Assembly (NCBI RefSeq): GCF_035593345.1
Contig: NZ_CP141606.1
Coordinates: forward strand, 1,922,001-1,986,000
Length of the DNA stretch: 64,000 nucleotides
Origin: Lelliottia sp. JS-SCA-14
GTDB lineage: Bacteria > Pseudomonadota > Gammaproteobacteria > Enterobacterales > Enterobacteriaceae
Direction: 5' to 3'
Below the pieces are notes generated by a model. That model did not search any database and was not told where the DNA came from. It saw nothing but the letters and a program-made list of their open reading frames with translations. A program made the translations under genes and the position numbers. This document shows positions 57,435-64,000 of the stretch, in pieces (positions within the stretch are counted from its first letter, which is position 1; the number at the start of each line of letters is the position of its first letter).

Positions 57435-58732
57435 AGGGTGCTTTCTGGCGTCAGCGGACCCGTAGTGATCGGGTTACTTGGGTGGCTGCTCCATTCGTAC
57501 CAGCCACCGTCGTAGACCGAGACGTTTTTCCAGCCCATGGCGCGGGCGTACATGAAGGTTTCTGACGCGCGCCAGCCGGTGCCACAGTAGAAGGCAACGT
57601 GCTGGTCCGGCAGGATATTCCACTCTTTCCACATCGCGGCGATATCATCGGCGCTGCGCATGGTCCCGTCCGGATTGTGGAAATCTTCCATATGGGTGGC
57701 ATCGCTGCCCGCATGGCCCCAGCGTGCGCCCGCGATCTCACCTTTTGGCTTGATGTAGCTGTAGCCGCTGGTCTCGCCGGTGAATTCCGGCCAGGAACGG
57801 ATGCTCACCAGCGACGCATCTTTGCGATGCAACATCCCGCGTGCCTGTTCCATATCGACCATCAGCTGCGGCTGGCCTGGGATGGGGGCGCCGAAATCAG
57901 CGGCAGGCGTCACTTTTGCTGGCATTCCGCGCTCGACCGGCAGACCGGCATCGGACCAGGTTTTCCAGCCGCCATCCAGCAGACGCACATCTTTCACCCC
58001 GGCGTAGAGCATGATCTGCGCCACGCGCGCTGCAGCATACACATCGCGACCGTAGAGGATCACGGTGGTGTCGTGACGAATACCCTGTTTCGCCAGCAGC
58101 GCTTTCAGTTTGTCGTCGGAGACTTTATTCCACAGCGGTTCGCTTTCCACTTCGTTGGTATCAATGTACCCGGCGCCCGGAATGTGGTTCAGGAGATAGA
58201 ATTTCGGCGCGCCCCAGGCGGCTTCGATAATTTTATAGTCGCCCGCAGGTTTCGCCGCGACCGGTTTACCCTGCGTCAGCTGATGCAACCATTCGGGATA
58301 GACCAGCTGTTCGAAGTGGGGAAGACGCTGCAGGCGATCGGCATTTTGCAGCGCATCGCCCAGGGTGGAAACGTGCTGATACCCGGCTTTGGCGAGGCGT
58401 GCTTTCACCGCCTGGTTCTCCGCGTCGCTGCCGTACAGGGCGATGGCGGAGGTGGGCGCGAGGTTGTGCTGTTTAGCCCAGGCGGCGAGCTGTTCGTCGC
58501 TCATGAGGGTTAACCAGCTGGCTGACAGGTTCAGCGCGGCGGGTTCATGCCCGGAGGTGCCGGACAATGTTTGCGGCCAGCCGTTATAGAAGGCGCTGGC
58601 GCGGGTGTCGATCACCGCGCCGTGCTGCTGTTGCAGCTGGGCCAGCGTCACAGATGAGGCCATATCAGCGGCGAAAGTGGAGAAACTGGCAAGACAGAGC
58701 GCCAGCGCGGTCAGTTGAGAAACACGTTTCAT
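57431..58732 (-). CDS. ynjE: Periplasmic thiosulfate sulfurtransferase YnjE
   Basis: A 433-residue three-domain rhodanese with signal peptide (MKRVSQLTALALCLASFSTFA). The active-site Cys lies in VAFYCGTGWRASETF near the C-terminus, in the third domain. In E. coli it can transfer sulfur from thiosulfate to cyanide. It follows ynjD by 77 bp in the same direction. Confidence 0.93.
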   Translation of the reverse strand: MKRVSQLTALALCLASFSTFAADMASSVTLAQLQQQHGAVIDTRASAFYNGWPQTLSGTSGHEPAALNLSASWLTLMSDEQLAAWAKQHNLAPTSAIALYGSDAENQAVKARLAKAGYQHVSTLGDALQNADRLQRLPHFEQLVYPEWLHQLTQGKPVAAKPAGDYKIIEAAWGAPKFYLLNHIPGAGYIDTNEVESEPLWNKVSDDKLKALLAKQGIRHDTTVILYGRDVYAAARVAQIMLYAGVKDVRLLDGGWKTWSDAGLPVERGMPAKVTPAADFGAPIPGQPQLMVDMEQARGMLHRKDASLVSIRSWPEFTGETSGYSYIKPKGEIAGARWGHAGSDATHMEDFHNPDGTMRSADDIAAMWKEWNILPDQHVAFYCGTGWRASETFMYARAMGWKNVSVYDGGWYEWSSHPSNPITTGPLTPESTL

Positions 58733-58809
58733 CGAAGAACCTGACGTGAAATAAAAGGTGCGTCATTTTCGTCTTCCCCTAAACAGAATTCCTTGCGTTA
58801 GCACAGGGT

Positions 58810-59427
58810 TTATTGCCACCCGGCGAGCTGAATCACCCGTCCACCCGGCGGAATGTCGTCGTCATCGTGCGTGACCAGCACCACCGGAATGTTCTGCGCG
58901 CGAACCTGGGCGAAGACCCACTCCCGAAACGTCACCCGCAGGGATTTGTCCAGACGACTAAATGGCTCATCCAGCAACAAGGCGCGAGGCTGCGCCAGCA
59001 GGGCACGCAGCAGGCTGACGCGGCTGCGTTCACCGCCTGAAAGCGTCGCCGGATCGCTGGCATAAAATCCGGCCAGACCCGCGCTCGCCAGCGCCTGCTC
59101 GACCTGTTCGCGGCGCGCCTTCCGAATACTCGCAGGCAGCGCCAGCATCAGGTTCTGCCCGACGCTAAAGTGATCGAACAGCAGCGCATCCTGGAACAAG
59201 ATCCCAATCCCCCGTTTTTCGACCGGGCGCGAGTCAAGCCGTTCATCGTCGAGCCACAGCTCGCCGTGGGCCTGAAAATCGGCGGACAGCGCGCCGATCA
59301 TCCACGCAAACAGCGTCGATTTTCCGCTGCCCGAAGGCCCCATCAGGGTGAGGATTTCCCCGCGTTCAACGCTGAAATTCGCCTCGCGCAGCAGCGGGTT
59401 AAGAGTGAGATTTTTGACGGTCAACAT
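58810..59427 (-). CDS. ynjD: ABC transporter ATP-binding protein YnjD
   Basis: A 205-residue ABC ATPase: Walker A MGPSGSGKSTL, signature LSGGERSRVSL, Walker B LLLDEPFSRLD, H-loop LVTHDDDD. The ATG at 59427 overlaps the ynjC stop by one base (TGATG). Substrate of the YnjBCD importer is unknown; the similarity to Fe/thiamine/sulfate type importers is only general. Confidence 0.93.
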   Translation of the reverse strand: MLTVKNLTLNPLLREANFSVERGEILTLMGPSGSGKSTLFAWMIGALSADFQAHGELWLDDERLDSRPVEKRGIGILFQDALLFDHFSVGQNLMLALPASIRKARREQVEQALASAGLAGFYASDPATLSGGERSRVSLLRALLAQPRALLLDEPFSRLDKSLRVTFREWVFAQVRAQNIPVVLVTHDDDDIPPGGRVIQLAGWQ

Positions 59428-60962
59428 CAGCGTAACCCTTGTCGATAATGTCCCGCGAGGCGCGAGAGTCCTGCCGCGAGGGCAAAGGCAGCGGCGGTGA
59501 GCGCCAGCAGCCACAGCGCACGGCCCGCAAGAATCGCCGTACTGCCGCCGCTGCTGAGCGCCACGGCTTCGGTGGTGAGCGTTGCAAAGCGCCCGGCGCC
59601 GAGCCACAGCGTCGGCAGATATTGCGCCATGCTCACGGAAAACCCGGTGGCAAAGGCGATAAGAATCGGGCGTACCAGCAGCGGGCATTTGATCTTAAAG
59701 AATACCTGACTGCGCGACAGCCCCAGCGTTTTGGCGATCAGAATCAGCCGTGGATCGAGCCTGCGCCACGCGGGTTGAAGCACTAATAGCGTCCACGGGA
59801 ACACCCACAACAGATGACCCCACAGCACGGCAATAGACTCGCCGTCGAAACCCAGATTGAGCGCCAGCCGGTATTGCCCGGCGACCAGCGGCAGGGCGGG
59901 CAGGGCCAGCGGCAGCCAGAGCCACAGCGTGCCGCGCGACGGCCCCCACTCCAGCCACAGCAGGGCGGTGCCCAGCGCGATCAGAGCGGAAACCAGGGCG
60001 AACGAGAGGCTGGCGCTAAACGGCACAACATCAAAATCACTCTGTTTTGCCAGCACGAGCAGCACTGCGGCGCAGACCAGTCCGCTCAGGGGCAGCAGCC
60101 AGCCGAGCGCGGTTCCTGCGATCGGCGGCCCGGCTTCGTGACGTTGACCCGACACCGATGGGATCGTGCGTCGCCACGGCTTCCACAGGGCGACCCCGAC
60201 GGCGGCAAACGCGGCCAGCAGGAGAAGGAGCACCAGACAGAGCAGCGTACCTTTGATCTGCTGCTCCGCATCGCCCTGACTCAGCCACTGCCAGGCCAGC
60301 ACCGCCAGCGTCGGCGGATTGCCCGGCCCGAGAATGATCGCGATATCCACCACCGAGAGGGACCAGGCGACCACCGCCAGCATCACCGCGCCGAGTGCCG
60401 GCGCAATGGTCGGCAGCACCAGCCAGAACAGCCCCTGGATGCGGGAGTAGCCGAGGGTTTGCAGCACCACCATTTTCTGCGCCAGCGTCTTTTCCGGCAG
60501 CACGGCGTAAATCGCCCACAGCACAAAGGCGCTCTCTTTCACTGCAAGCGTCAGGCCGAGGCCAATTCCGTAGGGATCCAGCAGAGGCGAACAGGCGCTG
60601 CAAAATTGATAAAACGCGCCCCCTTCGGCAAAAACCAGCAGCACGCTGGTGGCAAACGCGACGTGCGGGACGGCCAGCAGCCAGGGCAGACGGGAATTCA
60701 TCTGCTGCCAGCGCTTACCGGGCCACAGCGCCGCCACGATGCAGAGCGCGATCAACAGCGAACCAACGGTGGCGATGGCCGTGGAGACCAAAGTGGCGAT
60801 CAGCGCCTGAGGCAGCTGCGGATCGCTAAACAGGGATTGCCATCCGGCGACGGAAATCGCCGGTTCCAGCAGCATCACGGTGGCCGGGAACAGCGGCGCG
60901 TAAATGGCCGCGATGACCAGCCACACCAGCCAGCCTAGCGGGTGCCGTAGCGACGCAGCCAT
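59427..60962 (-). CDS. ynjC: ABC transporter permease YnjC (fused double permease)
   Basis: A 511-residue permease with about 12 helices, formed of two fused permease halves; each half ends in an EAA-like loop (TLGYSRIQGLFWLVLPTIAP and TLGLSRSQVFFKIKCPLLVR). It would pair with YnjD. It overlaps the ynjB stop by 28 bp. Start at the ATG at 60962. Confidence 0.92.
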   Translation of the reverse strand: MAASLRHPLGWLVWLVIAAIYAPLFPATVMLLEPAISVAGWQSLFSDPQLPQALIATLVSTAIATVGSLLIALCIVAALWPGKRWQQMNSRLPWLLAVPHVAFATSVLLVFAEGGAFYQFCSACSPLLDPYGIGLGLTLAVKESAFVLWAIYAVLPEKTLAQKMVVLQTLGYSRIQGLFWLVLPTIAPALGAVMLAVVAWSLSVVDIAIILGPGNPPTLAVLAWQWLSQGDAEQQIKGTLLCLVLLLLLAAFAAVGVALWKPWRRTIPSVSGQRHEAGPPIAGTALGWLLPLSGLVCAAVLLVLAKQSDFDVVPFSASLSFALVSALIALGTALLWLEWGPSRGTLWLWLPLALPALPLVAGQYRLALNLGFDGESIAVLWGHLLWVFPWTLLVLQPAWRRLDPRLILIAKTLGLSRSQVFFKIKCPLLVRPILIAFATGFSVSMAQYLPTLWLGAGRFATLTTEAVALSSGGSTAILAGRALWLLALTAAAFALAAGLSRLAGHYRQGLR

Positions 60963-62107
60963 TCCTGCTCCAGAGCGTTCACCCAGGCTGCGTGCGGCTC
61001 AGGCTGCATGGTCGGTAGACCCGCCGGAATAAACTGGCGCAGTACGCTGGCCTGGTCAGCAGGCAATTTTTGCGGGTCAAGCACGCTCGGGTCCCCCCAG
61101 ATTTTCGGGTCGGCTTTGCGAATTTGCGCGTCCGGTGACAGCAGGAAATTGGCGACCACTTTGGCCCCCGCGCTGGCGCTGCTGTTGGCCGGGATCGCCA
61201 CGAAATGGACATTCCCCATCGTCCCGTCGGCAAAGCCGAAGCTGAAAGTGTCAGCAGGCAGTTCGCCGCTGGCGACTTTTTGCAGCGCGTGGGCCGGGTT
61301 AAAGGTCAGGGAAAGATTCAGATTGCCGCTGGCAAGCAGGGCATCCATGCGCGCCGGTGACGGCGGAAAATCTTTGCCTTCGCGCCAGAGCTGGGGGTGA
61401 AGCTGGTCGAGATAGCGCCACAGCGGGGCGGTGACGGCGTCAAAGGTGTGCGGGTCGGGCGCAGTTTTCAGGGCATCCGGCGTTGTGGTCAGGCTCAGCA
61501 GCAGCTGTTCCAGAAACGCGGTGCCGGTAAAATCAGGCGGACGTGGATAGGTCACTTTTCCCGGATGCTGCTTCGCATAGTCGAGGAGAGCGGCAGGATC
61601 GTGCAGCGAGGCTGAGAGCGTGGCTTTGCGGGCAATAAAGGTCAGCTGCGCCGCGCCCCACGGGGATTCTGCGCCGTCGGTGGCAATGGCAAAATCTTCG
61701 GTCACCGGTTTGGTGGTATCGACATAGCGCCAGTTGGGCAGCATTTGCGCCCAGCCGGTTTGCAAGAGATTCGCCTCTTTCAGGGTGCGGAAGTTCTCCC
61801 CGTTAACCCAGAGTAAATCAACGGAGCCCTTACTGGTGCGCCCGGCGCGGGACTCGGTCTGGATGCGTTTGACCGCATCGGCGGCGTCCGCCAGATGCAC
61901 GATTTTCAGGGTGATGGCGTAGTGGGTTTTCATCTCCTCGCTCACCCAGTCGAGATACCGGTTGACCGCCGGATCGCCGCCCCAGGCGTTGAACCACACG
62001 GTCTGGCCTTTGGCGTCCTGTTGAACGGTTTGCCAGTCGCTTTCGGCGAAAACCGGGGCTGTTAGCAGCAGCCCGGTCAGAAACATGCAAGAACGCACAC
62101 GGCGCAT
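60935..62107 (-). CDS. ynjB: Periplasmic substrate-binding protein YnjB
   Basis: A 390-residue extracellular solute-binding protein with signal peptide (MRRVRSCMFLTGLLLTAPVFA). Binding-protein family 1 style: VWFNAWGGDPAVNRYLDWV near the start. It delivers an unknown solute to YnjC/YnjD. It overlaps ynjC by 28 bp and follows the TVP38 gene by 12 bp. Confidence 0.92.
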   Translation of the reverse strand: MRRVRSCMFLTGLLLTAPVFAESDWQTVQQDAKGQTVWFNAWGGDPAVNRYLDWVSEEMKTHYAITLKIVHLADAADAVKRIQTESRAGRTSKGSVDLLWVNGENFRTLKEANLLQTGWAQMLPNWRYVDTTKPVTEDFAIATDGAESPWGAAQLTFIARKATLSASLHDPAALLDYAKQHPGKVTYPRPPDFTGTAFLEQLLLSLTTTPDALKTAPDPHTFDAVTAPLWRYLDQLHPQLWREGKDFPPSPARMDALLASGNLNLSLTFNPAHALQKVASGELPADTFSFGFADGTMGNVHFVAIPANSSASAGAKVVANFLLSPDAQIRKADPKIWGDPSVLDPQKLPADQASVLRQFIPAGLPTMQPEPHAAWVNALEQEWLRRYGTR

Positions 62108-62119
62108 AATGCCTCCCTG

Positions 62120-62806
62120 TTAATGAGATGAAGGGGTAAAGCGAGAGAACAGCCAGCGGGTGACCAGCGGCAATAGCCCTAAGAGTGTAAAGGCTACCAG
62201 CATTCCCGGCGACAGAATATCGCGCAGGGAGGTCAGCTCTCCCAGCTCGCGCCCGGCGTTGAGGAAAATCACCGTCGCAGGCAGCATCGCCAGCTGGCTG
62301 ATCCACCAGTAGCGCGCCACGCCGATAGCGGTTAAGCCCGAAAGCAGATTGACCACAAAGAACGGAAACACCGGCATCAGGCGCAGGGCAAACAGATAAA
62401 ACGCACCGTCGCGGGCGACACCTGCATTCACCGTCTGCATCGGTTTCGCAAAGCGGCGCTGCACCCAGTCGCGCAGCAGGTAGCGGCTGGCGAGCATCGC
62501 CAGCGTTGCCCCCAGCGTCGAAGCGAACGACACCAGGACAATCCCTTCCCAGTAGCTGAACAGCGCCCCGCCCAGCAGCGTCAGCAGCGCCGCGCCGGGA
62601 ATCGAAAACGCAGAGACCACCACGTAAAGCGCAAAATAGAGCGCAGCGCTTTGCACCGGGGCGCGATGGACATAATCAATCAGCACCAGCCGGTGCGTTC
62701 GGAGTGATTCGAGGGAGAGAAAGCCTGGCGGCAGGAGTGCGATAAGCAAAGCAAATGCGCCCAACAGGGCGCACAGGAAGAGGATTTTTTGCGTTTTCAC
62801 CGGCAA
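62120..62806 (-). CDS. TVP38/TMEM64-family membrane protein (YdjX/YdjZ type)
   Basis: A 228-residue inner-membrane protein of the DedA-related TVP38 (SNARE-associated) family: GAALLTLLGGALFSYWEG, RYLLRDWVQRRF and FYLFALRLMPVFPFFVVNL are typical. E. coli has two such genes, ydjX and ydjZ, with ydjY between them at this locus; here only one is present, so the symbol is left open. It lies directly after xthA, with no gap, and before ynjB. Confidence 0.88.
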   Translation of the reverse strand: MPVKTQKILFLCALLGAFALLIALLPPGFLSLESLRTHRLVLIDYVHRAPVQSAALYFALYVVVSAFSIPGAALLTLLGGALFSYWEGIVLVSFASTLGATLAMLASRYLLRDWVQRRFAKPMQTVNAGVARDGAFYLFALRLMPVFPFFVVNLLSGLTAIGVARYWWISQLAMLPATVIFLNAGRELGELTSLRDILSPGMLVAFTLLGLLPLVTRWLFSRFTPSSH

Positions 62807-63613
62807 TTACAGTTTGAATTTCGCCCAGACCGGCGCGTGATCGGACGGCTTTTCCATGCTGCGGATGTCGTAATCGATCCCGGTTTCGATGCAGCGTTCG
62901 GCCAGCGGCTGGCTGGCCAGCAGCAGATCGATACGCAGGCCGCGGTTGTCGTCGAAGCCTTTTGAGCGGTAGTCAAACCACGAAAAGCGATCCTGGGTTT
63001 GCGGATTGGCGCTGCGGAAGGTGTCCACCAGGCCCCAGTTCATCAGACGGTCCATCCACTCGCGCTCTTCCGGCAGGAAGGAGCATTTACCGGTGCGCAG
63101 CCAGCGTTTGCGGCTGTCTTCCCCGATGCCGATATCCAGATCCGTCGGGCTGATATTCACATCACCCATGATCAGCACCGGGTTGTCTTTGTTCAGCTCG
63201 GTGGTCAGGTAATCCTGCAGATCCTGGTAGAACTTGGCTTTCGCCGGGAATTTGGTCGGGTGGTCGCGGCTTTCGCCCTGCGGGAAGTAGCCGTTGATTA
63301 CCGTGATATTGCCGACGGGTGAGGGGATCTCCGCCATGATAATGCGACGCTGTGAGTCGTCGTCATCGCCCGGGAAGCCGCGGCGGACGGAGACCGGCGT
63401 CTCTTTAGTGAGCAGTGCCACGCCGTAATGGCCTTTCTGTCCGTGATAAAAGACGTTGTAACCCAGCTTCGCAACGTCTTCGAGCGGGAACATATCGTCG
63501 TGAACTTTTGTCTCCTGCAGGCCGATCACGTCTGGCTGATGTTGTTCGACAATGGCTTCCAGTTGGTGAGGGCGGGCGCGCAGGCCGTTGATATTAAAAG
63601 AGACAAATTTCAT
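62807..63613 (-). CDS. xthA: Exonuclease III
   Basis: Major AP endonuclease and 3' repair exonuclease. The 268-residue protein carries the metal Glu in [10 protein letters not shown], the catalytic Asp/Asn in [14 protein letters not shown] and the His in [10 protein letters not shown]. The ATG at 63613 ([13 protein letters not shown]) is the E. coli start; the in-frame sequence upstream is not coding. Its 3' end abuts the TVP38 gene. Confidence 0.97.
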   Translation of the reverse strand: MKFVSFNINGLRARPHQLEAIVEQHQPDVIGLQETKVHDDMFPLEDVAKLGYNVFYHGQKGHYGVALLTKETPVSVRRGFPGDDDDSQRRIIMAEIPSPVGNITVINGYFPQGESRDHPTKFPAKAKFYQDLQDYLTTELNKDNPVLIMGDVNISPTDLDIGIGEDSRKRWLRTGKCSFLPEEREWMDRLMNWGLVDTFRSANPQTQDRFSWFDYRSKGFDDNRGLRIDLLLASQPLAERCIETGIDYDIRSMEKPSDHAPVWAKFKL

Positions 63614-64000
63614 AGTCGCTGCCAATGCAAGGTGAATAGTGCAAGGATGGTAGCAGAATTTGCGCCGCCTGTTATCGGGTTCAGCCAATAACTGCAACAG
63701 ATCATCCCGTTGGTGCAATTTTTGCACCATTTCGACGCGCCTTGCCCTCAAAGGGGGCGTAAACGGTCGATAAATTTCGCGAGCGATCACAATTCCAGAA
63801 TTATATTTTGCCTGTGCATAATATTTCTCGTTTTCGTCCCGCGAACCGCCGCTTGTCGTAAAAATATTCACTTATTATGCACTAACAGTGAATAACTCCA
63901 TATTCTAACTCATTGATATTCTGTCACCTCAAGGCGTTTATGCATTTTTATCGCTGGCTGGCACGAACTCTGCAATCTACATTCACAGTGCAAACACTCA
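63614..64000. other. xthA-astC divergent control region (cut by the window)
   Basis: 387 bp without a gene. The right part holds the sigma-54 promoter at 63959. AT-rich dyads resembling ArgR boxes (for example AGTGAATAACTCCATATTCT near 63886-63905) lie upstream of it. E. coli astC, just beyond the edge, is controlled by NtrC, ArgR and sigma-54 or sigma-S. Confidence 0.6.
63959..63974 (+). promoter_or_regulatory. Sigma-54 promoter, probably of astCADBE
   Basis: TGGCAC-GAACT-CTGCA fits the -24/-12 consensus with one mismatch (C for T before TGCA). The next gene rightward from xthA in E. coli is astC, of the arginine succinyltransferase pathway; it would start beyond this window. Confidence 0.72.

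Noticed and set aside
59814..60938. 374-codon frame antisense to ynjC
   Set aside because: Low-complexity Gln/Arg/Gly-rich translation mirroring a GC-rich membrane protein gene.

Overview
The window is a chromosomal segment of a member of the Enterobacteriaceae, most like Enterobacter, Leclercia or Lelliottia. Nearly every backbone protein reads as a close relative of an E. coli K-12 protein. The order combines the E. coli 25-min block (mnmA-nudJ-rluE-icd) with the 39-40-min block (dgcP to mipA, gapA to sppA, topB-gdhA-ynj-xthA). BIME/REP repeats and sigma-54, sigma-28, CRP and Fur signals fit the same family.

Layout. 1-2756: mnmA (cut by the window edge), nudJ, rluE and divergent icd. 2846-9196: a chaperone-usher fimbrial locus of the DUF1120/GltF type (chaperone, usher, three DUF1120-type subunits, one resident IprA-like regulator). 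9294-11888: a small unknown gene, a chemoreceptor with a sigma-28 promoter, a RyhB-2-type sRNA under a Fur box, and yeaQ. 11912-12590: a 659-bp element without a transposase, with IS4-like ends, inserted in the loop of the terminator between yeaQ and yoaK-yoaJ. 12612-25462: dgcP, yoaF, yeaO, nimT/nimR, yeaL, yoaI, yeaK, yeaH, yeaG, mipA and yeaD.

25482-41592: a decayed P2-family prophage bounded by a perfect 25-bp direct repeat that overlaps the gapA terminator. It keeps integrase, C repressor with two operators, Cox, a Fil-like gene, a Dam-type methylase, a replication protein A with an in-frame stop, Ogr, portal Q and terminase P. The whole virion and lysis block is gone: scaffold gene O is fused directly to a late tail-type reading frame. 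Two cargo genes sit where P2-like phages carry accessory functions: an FRG-domain protein next to int, and a very AT-rich 933-residue protein with four predicted N-terminal membrane helices between A and ogr. The second is unrecognised and is my best candidate for an undescribed (possibly anti-phage) function.

41623-64000: gapA, msrB, yeaC, a GH18 chitinase, a tandem pair of paralogous small membrane proteins, yajD, pncA, ansA, sppA, ydjA, selD, topB, gdhA, ynjH, nudG, ynjA, ynjF, ynjE, the ynjBCD ABC transporter, a TVP38-family membrane protein, xthA, and the start of the astC control region with a sigma-54 promoter at the right edge.
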